64,000 bases of DNA from Antennarius striatus (Eukaryota > Chordata > Actinopteri > Lophiiformes > Antennariidae): NCBI RefSeq assembly GCF_040054535.1, contig NC_090781.1, positions 10,047,982-10,111,981 on the forward strand, written 5' to 3'. The position numbers were made by a program, and so were the translations under genes. Position 1 is the stretch's first letter. Every line of letters begins with the position of its first letter. Shown piece by piece: positions 15,501 to 27,504 of this stretch. The notes beneath the pieces are model-generated. The model was not told the origin of the DNA. It saw only the letters and a list, made by a program, of their open reading frames with translations, and ran no database searches.

Positions 15501-18500
15501 CTTCTAAAAAAATCTGTAATGGAGCTCATCTTCACTTGTCTATCTAATGAACATCTTGAGCAGGCAGTGACTCAGTGCATTGTGGGTAACGATACACCAA
15601 AATGGAACTGATCGTGGACCTGGACCTTACCCCATCAGTCCAAGTTTGTACAAAACGTCCTCAGTAATGGTTCAACCATACAGGTGGACAGATTATGTAA
15701 GAAGTATTACCTCTTTTGCAGAGGTACTGAACAGGATTTTGCATAAAATGTTCTTATGAATAAAAAGCCTTTTTTCAGACAAAATCTTCATTGATTTGCT
15801 GAAAGCCTCCATGGTGATTCTTTCTGCAGTGTTCTGTTGAGCACAATCATGCTACAGCACGACTCTTACATGAACGGATTTGTGTTGCATGAGTTGACAA
15901 GACAAGAAATTGTCAGCCAGTGAATATTTGACTGTCTGATTAATACATGACAATGCTCAGTGTACCCTCCTCCCCCATAGTCATCCTCCTCCTTCCTCCT
16001 CCCAGCCTGTCTCCTTTCTATCATTGTCGTCATCTTCATCGTGTCAGGGTAGTTCTAGAGCCATGCATACTGACAGCTGCTGCTTATCTCAAAGGTTATC
16101 CTGTCCTACTTAAAGTCCCCGCCTTTTGAGAAGTCAGATATGGGCCAGAAGGGGAGACCCAGTTCCTCCATCAGACCGATCGGTGCTGTGAACGGCAGGT
16201 CATTAGCTCTGCTGCATCATTTATCCAACATATGCACGAACAAATGAGCAGAGAATGTGGGACAGAATAAGTGGTCGACATCTCAATGCTGTGCACTTCA
16301 GCTTTGTCTGTTTTAAAGGTTGTTTTATTGTCATAAACAATTTAAATGATGAGCATCAGTGTGAGGTCGCTGCTTTGGTGCCCTGATTACGTTGCCATTC
16401 TAAAGTAATGAATTACTGTTTTAATTGTGGAAGTCTTTGGTAAAAAAAATTATTGTTTTAACATGTTGTTGTCCTACTTGACATGCGATGTTTGTGATTG
16501 TTTTGATTAGAGTTGAAATCATGTCAGATGTTAGTTTTGCAAATTTTGGTGATTAAAGACATAATTTCAAAGGAATAAAGAATAGGGGTCACATTGATGC
16601 ACTAACAGAACTGATATTTAGCCTTAGAACTGATATTTAGCAATAAGGCTGTCATACCAATTTGGCATTATAATATAAAGCATATCAGTAAATTTGAAGG
16701 AAACACCTTCCCTGTGTGTTAGACAACTACTGTTGGTCCTCGCTGTAGTGCTGGGGCCACATGTCCCTGGAGTCCATCTACTGAATACTTTCATATCACG
16801 GGGGCTTATCAGCCCATTCATTTAACAGACCAGTCTAAAAGAATTTAGCTCTTTTAACTCAATCTTGCCCATAATTCTCTTCTTCTCTCTGCAATTCATT
16901 GTGTGATTCTGCTTTTCATCAACTATGCTCATATTTAACCAAACCAGTTCCAATCCTAATTCATTTCAGTTGCTTTTAGGTTTGGTTTTATAATTAATTC
17001 TTAAGGTTTGGGACTTTGACCTGTTACCTGTTTCTGTACCTCAAGTCATAAATCGCTGACATCAGTCTTTGGCCTCCCTCATGATCATTATTGGTGCTCT
17101 GATCCTGTAAGAAGGGTAGCACCAGCAGCGCTAACACAGTGAGCCTCAGTGATGGTGTTACCGTTTCTAATCAGCCAGTATTTTATGATATGGCCGATGA
17201 AAGCAAAACAAAAGAGATTAGTGATGAGCAGTGTGTCCGGAGACAGGCGTTGAACTTAACCAGCAAACTGTGACCAGTGTTTGCCATGTTCTGCTGCTGG
17301 CTGTTTGGCTGCATTTTGATTTATGTGATCATGACTTTATACTAACAAATAGCATATCATGAGTCCCTTTAATTGATGAAGTGATCAATGAAATAGGATT
17401 TTCTGCTGTTCTTCCTTTCTGCATGTCTCCTGAAATTACATAGAACGTATATTACCCAAGTGTTTAATTTTCTTTCATTTCTGAAAGAAAAGGCTCTAAT
17501 CTTTCTGCAGCAATGTGTGAAGTGAAAATTTGAGGCATTAGTTGATAATAATAATAATAATAATATAATAATGAATTAGATTTATATAGCTCTTTTCTAG
17601 GCACTTAAAGATGCTTTACAATGGATCCATTATTCATGCACTCCTCATTCGTTCTTGGTGATGGTAAACTACATGTGTAGTCACAGCTGCCCTTGGGGCA
17701 GACTAACGGAAACATGGCAGTCAGTCCGCGCCAACGGCCTTTCTGATCACCACCAGAACAATCACACACATTCACACACCATCGAGTCACTCACTGGTTG
17801 TTATAAGTGTTATATATGTAAGAAATCTCTTTTGGAAACATGTGGGTGAATAAAATAGCAGATAAATGTCACTATTTTTAGAAAATGTGAGAGGGGCTAA
17901 GCTAAAATTGGACATAGTGACTCAGGATTACCTGTTACTTCATGCTTCGTGTGTGCACATGGTGAGTGTTACAACAGTCCTTTTTTAAAGAAAAAAAAAA
18001 TCAAACATAATTATATTAAAATCCCACAGGAGAAACATGCAAGCCCACATATGAGACATGAAGAAGCAGATGATCGGATCAGTCTCTTCCTGGCATCCTT
18101 TTGGTCATGAGTCACATCTGCTCTTGTTAGAGGGATGGCATAGAAGAAACTTACCAATCTCCACATATAATAATTTATTTTTATGAAAAATAGGTATTCT
18201 GCTGCTATATCGATCAGCTGAACTGTTGGATCTTTTGACTTCTTTTGTTTTGTTTTCAGATTTGATCCACTGCACCAACGAGATGAATGTGAACATTCCT
18301 CAACTGGCCGACTCGCTGTTTGAGCGAACCACCAACACCAGCTGGGTGGTTGTGTTTAAGTCGCTGATCACCACACACCATCTCATGGTGTACGGCAACG
18401 AGGTGACAGCAGACCTCATTACTGAGCATTAAATGATCTGTTTTTTTAAAGTGTGGTGATATTAAACCACTTTCCTTTTCCTGCAGCGCTTTGTCCAGTA

Positions 18501-21500
18501 CTTGGCTTCAAGGAACACACTATTCAACCTCAGTAATTTCTTGGACAAAAGTGGTTTACAAGGTAATCATTTGATTGTTTCTGAGTCATGCGTATTTTAT
18601 GCTTCGTTTAAAAGAAGGGGAAAAAAAAGTAATTCCTCCTCCTGTTTGGAATTTCAGGATATGACATGTCTACATTCATCAGGAGGTATAGTCGATATCT
18701 GAATGAGAAAGCGGTTTCATACAGACAGGTAGCCTTTGACTTCACAAAAGTTAAACGTGGGTAAGAGCAGTTTTTGTTTTTTTGCAATAAGACTGTAAAA
18801 TGCTTTTTTTTTCTTTTTCAAACCATTTCAAATAAAGAATAAAGTTCGGCAGTACTATATTTAATATCTATTTGCTGCTCTTTCTCCACTTCCCCTCCCA
18901 ATTCTCCCTTCTGTCCATGTGTCCCCCCCAGAGTGGACGGGGTGATGAGAACTATGAATACAGAGAAGCTGCTCAAGACCATCCCCATCATTCAGAACCA
19001 GATGGACGCCCTCCTCGATTTCAATGTGAGTTGAAGGTGAAGTCTCCCACAGCTCTGCTGCTTGTGGAGTGAAAGGCTAGCTTCTCTGGAGTTCACAGAT
19101 TGAGCTGAGGGTGCAGCTATCTAACTTCACACACACACATACACACACATACAGCCATGTTTGTCAACAAAATTGATGCTCTGGAGGTGTAAGATAAATG
19201 TGTTGGTTGATTGCTTTCCTTAAGGTCAATGCCAACGAGCTGACTAATGGAGTCATCAATGCCGCCTTCATGCTCCTCTTTAAGGACTCGATCAGGCTTT
19301 TTGCTGCTTACAATGAAGGCATTATCAACCTGCTTGGTAGGATTTTCAAGGATCACTTCCACCTTCAGCCTTGTCTTTGTTTCTTGTTCTTTTTGCGGGT
19401 GTTGATTCAAGTGTTTTGTGTTGTTTTTTTAACAGAGAAGTACTTTGACATGAAAAAGACTCAGTGTAAGGAGGGCTTGGATATTTACAAGAAGTTTCTC
19501 ACCCGAATGACTCGAATATCAGAGTTCCTCAAAGTAGCAGAGGTACATTGCATTCATTACTTCTCAGGTTTTCTGAACTGTCTTTGTGTTGCAGAGACAT
19601 GACTTTAACTTTGGTTCCACTCTTGTTTCAACAGCAGGTGGGCATCGATCGCGGAGACATTCCAGACCTTTCACAGGTATGCACTGACCTTCATAAGCAA
19701 TCTGAATATGGGTTGCCACTCTATTAGGAAGACCTTTCTTGCTTTCTTTCTCTTCTTTCCAATTCTAACTGCTCTTTTTTTCACTAGCTTTTTTGTCTGT
19801 ACAATTTAAAGTATCATTCTCCCGACACCAATGTTTAAAATGAAATGCTCTGCATGATTTCCCTCTCGAGAGCATGTCTACCAGAGGTTTTCTTCTCCTG
19901 TTTCTTGTCCTTTTTCTTTCTCTTCTTCTGCCTTTTTCTTCTCACCCTTCCCTACTCTTTGTCCTTCTTTCCACAGTAAATAAAGGTGTTTTAAAGGAAG
20001 TGCTATAGATGCAATTCTCAGTAAATATGCATAGTGACAGTTAGATGTTTTTAATTAAAAAATAAACTGCACATACTATTGTGCTGTGCTGTGGGGACCA
20101 ATTTTACATCAATATTTTATACGTAGCGAAATGCAGCAAAAAAGCATTGTCTAACTGTCACCACCTTTATATTCTGTATCTTCCCCTTTCCACTTCAGTT
20201 CACAGTTTGTGTAAGTACTTTCATTTCACTCTACTTCAGTGTGTGTGACTTGCCTCAGTGTTGTCTTTTTGCATGCCTCTGCTCTGACTCTCTCCTCCAT
20301 TGTGGTGAAAACCAGTCGAAGGAAAAACCGCTCGCTGTGGTAAATGCAGTTCACTGTAGTCATGTTAGTGAGGTGTGAACCTATTGTGTAGTTGATCGAC
20401 TGTAACATGGCTGCCCGGTTGTGCTTAGACACGGCCAATTCAACACAGTCCAGGTTGTTGAAAGCGCCGTGGTGCGGTACGTCATCAGCTCTCATCCGAC
20501 GTAGCCTCTCAGCTGGAATGCAGTCATTTTCCAGTGGTGGGTAACCCCGTAGCCAGAAGATAGCTCCATGAAGTTGTGACAGCACAATCCAATCCAATTT
20601 GCGGTCTGCAACAGTGTATTTCACCTTGGTCTTCTGCATCAGTCTCGGTTGCCCACCACTGTCCTTTTTTATGGTTACTTTTGTTCGTGCAAAAGTCCCT
20701 GTATACCTGACTGTGTTTCTGTCATGACAGGCTCCCAGTAGCCTTCTTGAAGCTCTGGAGCAGCACTTGGCTTCTTTGGAGGGCAAGAAGGTCAAAGACT
20801 CCACTGCAGCCAGCAGGTGCTTCAATCCTTCCATCAGTATTTCTGAATTGCTCTCATCTTTTCCTCTTATTACAGAGATTTCCTTTTTCCATAATGCAAA
20901 TCAAAGGGCTTTACAGATGATTGACAAGCTGATAATAGGACAGAACAAATGTGAACAGCTGACTAGATGACAACCAATTAAATAGGAGAAAAAAAATCAA
21001 TACTATATTCATTTGTGTATTTCCTGCAGGGCCAGCACTCTGTCAAACGCAGTCTCGTCTCTGGCCAGCACAGGCATGTCCTTCACCAAAGTGGATGAGC
21101 GGGAGAAGCAGGCAGCGCTCGAAGAGGAACAGGCTCGACTCAAAGCCCTGAAGGTGGCTGTACCATTTCACACAAAAAAAAAAGGAGAGAGAGAAATCAA
21201 ATGTCAACTTAATCCTGAGCATGTGAATACATGAAGCCATTGTGTCTGCTGTCCTGGTGTTTGAACGTAACCCTGTTCCTCAGGAGCAGAGGCTCAAGGA
21301 GCTGTCCAAGAGGCCCTCCTTTTCCACCACTGACACATCACCGATCTCCACCACCGGGGGCACTATCACCACAGCACCAGCCATCGACCTCTTCTCTACA
21401 CCCAGCTCCTCCAACGGGTACTGCTTAGATCTGTGTTTACACACTTCCAGCTATTTGGACACATCCAGCAGTTACAGAAGTCTTTTTTTCTGTCCATCTG

Positions 21501-24500
21501 ATGAAGGCTAATCCAATATTCAGTGTTTCTGACCTATGTCAGCTCCTGAATAAAGGCTCACTTTGTTCACCAGTTTGCTAGTTCTGCTGCAGTGGTGTAC
21601 ACCCGGTATTAAACAGTGTATAGGGTGTTTTGTTTGGGAGAGATGACTCAGCTGCATCAGTGGAGGCGTAAGCCCGATGGTTAACACAGAACTAAAGCTT
21701 CATAAATATGAAGGGAGGGAAAGATTTGGGCGATAATTCTGTTTTCTTCTTTCATGTTGAGATCAATACATTTAAAGCATATTTTTTCATTTGTCTTTGA
21801 GGACCATAAATGTATGCATTCTCTAGTGACTTGTTCCAACTCTTCTCTTGAAGTGTTGTTAAAGAAAATGGAAAAAAAAAATGAAGCACAGAAAGGACAC
21901 TGGTAAAGACATTGATTTTTCTAGGCAGACCAGAATCAGCTGCTTTGGTTGAGTTTGTTTTTCAGTGTTTTGTACAGAAATTGGATAAAGGTGTTTTTAT
22001 GTGTTCTGTTTGCAGGGCTGTAAAGATGGAGAGTGATCTGTTTGACCTGCAGTCAACTTTCCAGCCCTCCATGCAGTCAGGCTCGACAGGGCTTCCAGTT
22101 GCAACAGCGTGGGCAGGTAAAGAGCTCCTCCAACATCCCAACATCTGTGTTTCTGGACTATGGTGACCTTCTGTGCATGCTTTCCTTCTCTTTTTGTCTG
22201 ACTCTCATGCCCAGCTCTTCCTTTCCTCATTTTTTTGTCTTTCCTCTCTCTCTCCTCTGCCTGCCTAGATCCTTTTACCTCTACTGAAGCTGGAGATGAT
22301 TCCATGCCAAATCTTAACCCTTTCCTCTCAAAGCTCGTTGTAGATGCTACTCACTTACCTGTCGTGTCTTCAGACGGTGTTAGCTTTTCCTCTAGGACAT
22401 CTGGTCATGAAATGTTTGGTGGTAACGACTCATTTTGTTCCTCTTCTAAAGTCTTGTCTTGTTCATTTATCTGTAGTCACTAGTAAGCATGACAGACCTG
22501 CATGATCACTGTATAAATGTTTAGGTGTTGTTCTCTCTGTCTGTGCAGTGCATTATAGTTCATACCAAGCTGAAGTTGTGGTATTATTGTAGCGAGACAC
22601 TTTAGAGGCCGTCCATTCATTTTGCTTTACAGCTACCTCTCATCATTTTCTCTTGGTGAACAGTTTGGTGTTGCATTGTAATACAAAGATGCCAGAACTT
22701 TAAATTGAAACCTGTTCTTCTTTTACCAACACTATTTTTGATTCTCCAGATCGTTACAATCCCTTTATTGACACAAACTCGTCCGTTTCAACCAATTACA
22801 AACGCACAGTGCGGATAGAACACTCCATCTCAGGTACTACGATGGTTCACCATCTCAGCCTATGTTTCCTGAGCCCTGGAAAACATAGGCTCTTATGCAA
22901 TACCCCCAGGGGTCTGTTATTTTGATGTTTATGGTAGATTTGTGGACGTGAAGTAATACTAAAGGAAAGGTTTGACATTTTGGGAAATGCACTTATTATA
23001 TCTGGACTACAATATGCTGTTTGTAGGCCACTGCTGCGCCTTTGTTCATGCCTCACAATCAGTACACATATTACAAAGACATCAGTTGGGGTCACTTTTG
23101 TTAGAAGAGAAAGCCCAGTCAGTGTTAGACTGAACATAGTAAGCTGGTGATACAGCAGAATGGGGTGTGGGGTTGATGTTTGGGTGATTCATGTGCACCA
23201 CCCATAGCTACAATTTAAAAGCAGTCAGTGGGAGTTAGCAGACAGTCTGTGACCAGAGGACGTGATCAACCCCATCTAAAATAAGAGTTAGTATTTGATA
23301 TCAAGTTATCTTGTTGCTTGAAAAGTGCTGCTTGATACTTTGATGGAAAAGTCTCACTAGATGTGACTGTGTTTAGTGAGAATCTGATAGGATGGAGCGC
23401 AGTAATGTCAACATGTTTGTTCAGTGTAAACAATTACACTGCATAAACACGAGTACATGATCTCTAGAACACAAAAAACATTGCTGAGATTCACGAAATA
23501 AGTCTGAAGTTTCATAATGGATTTTCCTAAAATAAAAGTTGTACTGGCTTTTTCCCCCTGCTGCTGCTCTTTATGCTAAGATGAGCTAAGCTAACCAGCT
23601 GATGACTGATTTGACGTTCATCTTTGTCATCTAATTCTCAGAGACAGGGAGGAAGTATTTCCCAAAATGTCAACACTGTTCTTGAAATGACTTTTTTTGA
23701 TATCTGCAATATTGTTCATGAATATTTTACCCTTCGGCAACATTTTAATCCCTCTCTTTACTTAAAGCGCCAAGAATTTAACATCCACAAAGTTGTTAGC
23801 TGTCTTCTTCCTGCCTGTATTGCTTTCATTTTCCTACTTTTTCTCTGACCGGAACTTGAAATGCTTTTTCTTTTCTTTCTTTCTTTTTTTGCTCTCTTCT
23901 TCTTGCTCCTCTTTGTCTTCCTGTTTCCTGTGGTGTGTCAGACTCCTTCTGTGGTCCAGTATCCACTGCCCAGCACCTCCCACACCAGGCTCCTTTCCCC
24001 ACAGAGCCCTCTACTGTAGCAGGTCTATTTAGAGGTAGAGTACTGAAGACTGTCTCCTTAGCACTCGTGACCGTACATTGATGGCAGTTAAAGTAAAGAT
24101 CGATTGATGTATTGACACTGTACTTACACATTTGGGCCAGAAACCAAAAGTCTTGGCAGTGGTCAGTTTGGATATTAATTTCACTTTTTGCAACTTTGTG
24201 CCAACTGCAGCCATCTACTTTCTCATCCGTTAGGATACTCAACCCCACAGCCTCCCCCAAAGCAGTCAGGGGGGCTGCAGGTGGACTTCGAGTCAGTCTT
24301 TGGAACCAAAGCGACAAGCAGCAACAGTCTCAATTCTGAAGGTGAGAGTTTTTGAGTTTAGGTTAACACGCAGTAGATTTCCACGGTTATGTATGTGTTC
24401 TTCCCCAGGTTCAAACCCCGGCCTCTGTAGCCCTAAGGGGGCACAAGCCAGTGGCAACGGAAGGCCGGTCCCAAGCCTGGATAAAAAAAAATTCACAAAC

Positions 24501-27500
24501 TGTGACTAACAGTGGTAGTGGTGGACTTCTAAATCTGTTTAAATGCATTAATAATAATAATACTATGAGATAAATTAAGTGATTTGTAAATTGTATTTTT
24601 AGGTTTCTTTTACCTTTGTCTGTTTGTGTCTCGTCAGATACTGTTGGGGGGATCCTTAAACCGACTCTCGCCGGCTCCAACCAGCCATGCAGTCAGCAGC
24701 CAGAGAAGCTGGTGTCAGATGACCTTGACTCCTCCCTGGCCAACCTTGTTGGCAGTGAGTGTGATTCTCTTAGCGCCAATAATAATTAAAGCATGGGTTC
24801 ATTAAGGCTCAAACTGGCAAAGTATCTGTGGACAGACGTCTAGCACTTACCCTCCAATGAATTTTATTTTTCAGACCTTGGCATTGGGAACGGCACGATG
24901 AAAAAGTAAGGAATAATAATTTAACACACCCGCTCTGCTGGACAGAGGCAGCAGCAGCTGTGTGCTTTCAGGGCAATTACAAGCCGATGTGTCTTAATCT
25001 GCAGTGACATCCACTGGAGCCAGCCGGGGGAGAAGAGGATGACCGGCGGCACCAACTGGCAGCCCAAAGCGGCGCCGACTACGACCTGGAACCCTGTCTC
25101 TATGGTGACGCGCGCAGGCTTTTTCTCTGCAATCTTTGTGATTTCTGCTTTGCTTTGCCCGTCTTATTTCACTGGCATAACCGCAGTTGGTGCAAAATTA
25201 TGTCATCATTAATGTTCGCTGGTCTGTCTGTGTTCTTTAGCCTCCATCAATCATGGCCTTCCCTGCCACCACACCTACGGGCATGATGGGATATGGCATG
25301 GTGAGTATACAGGCATGGATACAGTATGTGCACACGAAGAACAGACTGTGTGGCATCTTTTTGACTTTTTATCCGTTGTGGAGTAAAAATTTGTCGTATA
25401 TTTATGTTGCTGATTCATGGTGGGTCATTCCTTTACTTTATAATCGCCCTTAATTCGTAATAGAATTAATAAAATGCGACTGGCTTAAGACTTTTAATAA
25501 TCTTGTATATATTTAATTTGTGATGGCAGGCACAAGGCAGTCCTAATTATTTGCTTTTACATTCATAAAACCAGTACAGTGATCCCTCGTCCCTCGCGGT
25601 TAATGTGTTCCAGGACCACCTGCGAAAAATGAAATTCCGTGATATAGCGAGGAACTATTATTTATGGTAATTTAAACGTTTATGAACCCTCCTCACATGA
25701 TATGAAACCACCTTCTATCTGTATTACCTTTTCCCATACTCTTATAGACTGTTTAAAACAATTTTGTGTTAAAGAGAAATGTTTCTTTAATATTACGGAA
25801 GTGCGCTGCGTTCCGAGCACACATGGATGCTGTCAGCTAATAGCATGTGCGTACGGTATCACATGATTACCTACTAAAAATCCACGATGTAGTGAAGCCG
25901 TGCATCTTGAAGCATAAACGAGCGAGAGATTCCTGTAAATCTCTGTTGCTGAAATACCTTCTTCCACCTCTGTGCTATACGCTGAAGCCTCCACAAATGG
26001 GCCCTATGGGGGTGATGAATCCACCCACCATGATATACTCCCAGCCGGTGATGAGGCCACCCAACCCCTTTGGCTCCGTGTCAAGTGCTCAGGTGGGTGC
26101 AGCGGTCCGATGCATCAGAACCATCATCAGGTTGAGTCCATCGTCTGTGATGTTTACCACAACTAGTCACTGTGAGCTTTGATGTCGTGTGAACGGTGCT
26201 AAAGATGATGACAGTTTTGACAGCAGATGCTTCACTCTCTCAAGCTGAAAAGAGCAAAAACTGTGAATCATCTCCCTTTTTGACTCCTTTGTTTTTCCTC
26301 AAACCTCTTTTTTATTAAGACTTCTTTCATCAGAGCTTCCCCAAACTAACCCCTCCCCCTTCCTCCGGTCTCCGTACTGACTCTCTGACTTCTCCTCTTG
26401 TCCTCCTACTTCCTGTATTTCTTCTTGAAATAGCCCTCCGCAGCCTCTAGTCCTTCCAGCCAGAGTCCTCTCCGAGCCCCAGGACAGGACCCGTTTGCTC
26501 ACCTCTCTCTCAAGGATTTCTTGTAGAACGTCTCTTTAGGTACATCATGCTTATGCTTGCGGGGGCACCTGCATGTGTTGCATGTTCAGTGTTCATACCA
26601 TTTTGTTTCTGATCAATGTGACATGTTTTTTTTTGTATCTTTCTCTGCTTCATAATAACTGATGTTGTGCTTGTCTTGACACTTAAACATTGCCATGCTC
26701 ATTGATTATTGGCCATCAGATATCGGTGAAACCTGTTTTTCTCAGAGCCCTGCAGCCAGAATAAATTCAAATGCGTGTTTGCTGAGATCAAGCTGCTGTT
26801 GCTTACCATTTAAATTTTCCATTGTCACACAATGTACATTTCTTAACACAATCATACATTATTTATTGGCAGTCAGATTTCTATTTGTCTTGTATAAAAG
26901 CCTCAGTAATGGCAAGTTACCTGGATGGACTTGGTTTCCATTTGGTGGTGCCAAATGGAAACATCATTTGACACCACCAAATGATTTAAAATCAAGACAA
27001 AGGCGGAGGGAGACAGGTAACCATTCATGCACATATTCATACCATTCATCAGTTTACCGTTTACGACCTACATCGCACGCGCTAGAATTGAGAGATGAAG
27101 ACATAGCTTCAGAGGAAAGCCAGTTAACCAAACATGCAAACTCCTCACTAAAGGCCCAGAACCTTCTCACTGGGGAGTTAAAGACCAAGATAATCACTTG
27201 TAGCTCAGATATACATGATAACCAGTGATGTAATAATAGTTCCGGGCCTATGTGCAACTTTTCTAAAAAAAAAATTTGGGTTATAATTCAGACTACTCCT
27301 TCAGTATTGGACTGCCTAAGTTCCAGTTAACCTAACTAAAGTCAAAGACTGACACGTGTGCTTCAGCTAGTTATGGCTGCTAAGACTCAGAGTGGGCAAT
27401 GCTTTCATGGGGAAGTGTCATCTCAACTATTAATCATTTATATTTGCGTTTTAGGTATTTGCTTATGTTGTCTGTTGTCTGTCTTGCAGATGCAGTTCAT

Positions 27501-27504
27501 GTAA
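12593..27504 (+). CDS. picalm: picalm, phosphatidylinositol-binding clathrin assembly protein
   Basis: Exons: 12593-12722, 18260-18402, 18487-18562, 18658-18760, 18932-19025, 19225-19336, 19436-19542, 19635-19676, 20731-20816, 21030-21153, 21284-21417, 22016-22116, 22269-22421, 22750-22833, 23942-24034, 24234-24341, 24638-24754, 24875-24905, 25005-25104, 25241-25300, 25988-26092, 27490-27504. All use GT-AG and stay in frame (705 aa). The N-terminal ANTH domain (about 290 aa) binds PtdIns(4,5)P2 through the lysines of GPKKKHLDY and drives clathrin-coat assembly. The disordered C-terminal half carries AP2- and clathrin-binding motifs (DLFDL, DPF, three NPF). The protein recruits clathrin and sorts VAMP SNAREs in endocytosis. 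The start was chosen at the conserved MSGQS; another ATG directly precedes it. Exons 22750-22833 and 23942-24034 are probably optional. Whether it is the a or b copy is unknown. Confidence 0.97.
12723..18259 (+). other. picalm intron 1
   Basis: A 5.5-kb first intron between GTGAGT and TTTTCAG. Apart from a SINE copy at 14036-14350 and a short ATA run near 17547, I see no other gene or clear element. First introns of broadly expressed genes often hold enhancers, but nothing here can be assigned from sequence alone. Confidence 0.85.
14036..14350 (-). repeat. tRNA-like SINE copy in picalm intron 1
   Basis: Same family as the copies at 8818, 58778 and 60608, in minus orientation. It is recognisable by CTGGAGTCAATCCCAGCTGG at the left and ATCGAACCTGGAACCTTCTT (reverse of a B box region) at the right. 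It is diverged. Confidence 0.7.
20199..20210 (+). other. Possible 12-nt picalm microexon
   Basis: Twelve bases encoding Phe-Thr-Val-Cys are flanked by a pyrimidine-rich acceptor (CCCCTTTCCACTTCAG) and a perfect GTAAGT donor. The flanking exons (19635-19676 and 20731-20816) meet in phase 0, so inclusion would insert four residues after DIPDLSQ at the end of the ANTH domain without changing frame. No transcript evidence is available. Confidence 0.45.
24400..24490 (+). repeat. Dispersed retroelement fragment in a picalm intron
   Basis: It contains a widely dispersed fish repeat: GGCCTCTGTAGCCCTAAGGG, then GGCCGGTCCCAAGCCTGGAT. It is truncated, with no open frame, in the intron after exon 24234-24341. 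Confidence 0.5.
25577..25935. mobile_element. pogo-like MITE in the last large picalm intron
   Basis: The left end CAGTGATCCCTCGTCCCTCG and the inverted right end (outward: CAGGAATCTCTCGCTCGTTT) are both flanked by TA. It is about 360 bp with no coding capacity. Its right end is about 50 bp from the acceptor of exon 25988, so it may supply branch-point or polypyrimidine sequence. Confidence 0.72.
26434..26526 (+). CDS. picalm: Alternative terminal exon of picalm (AP180-like C terminus)
   Basis: An open segment follows a TTTCTTCTTGAAATAG acceptor, in phase 0 with exon 25988-26092. It encodes 30 residues ending [12 protein letters not shown] and a TAG stop. The ending resembles the C terminus of the paralogue AP180/SNAP91 (DPLADLNIKDFL), not the IQFM ending of human PICALM. 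Use of this exon gives a 731-residue protein with one more DPF motif. The alternative exon at 27490 encodes Met-Gln-Phe-Met-stop, equivalent to IQFM. The gene can therefore encode two C termini. Splicing into this exon is inferred. Confidence 0.8.
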   Translation, partial: PSAASSPSSQSPLRAPGQDPFAHLSLKDFL

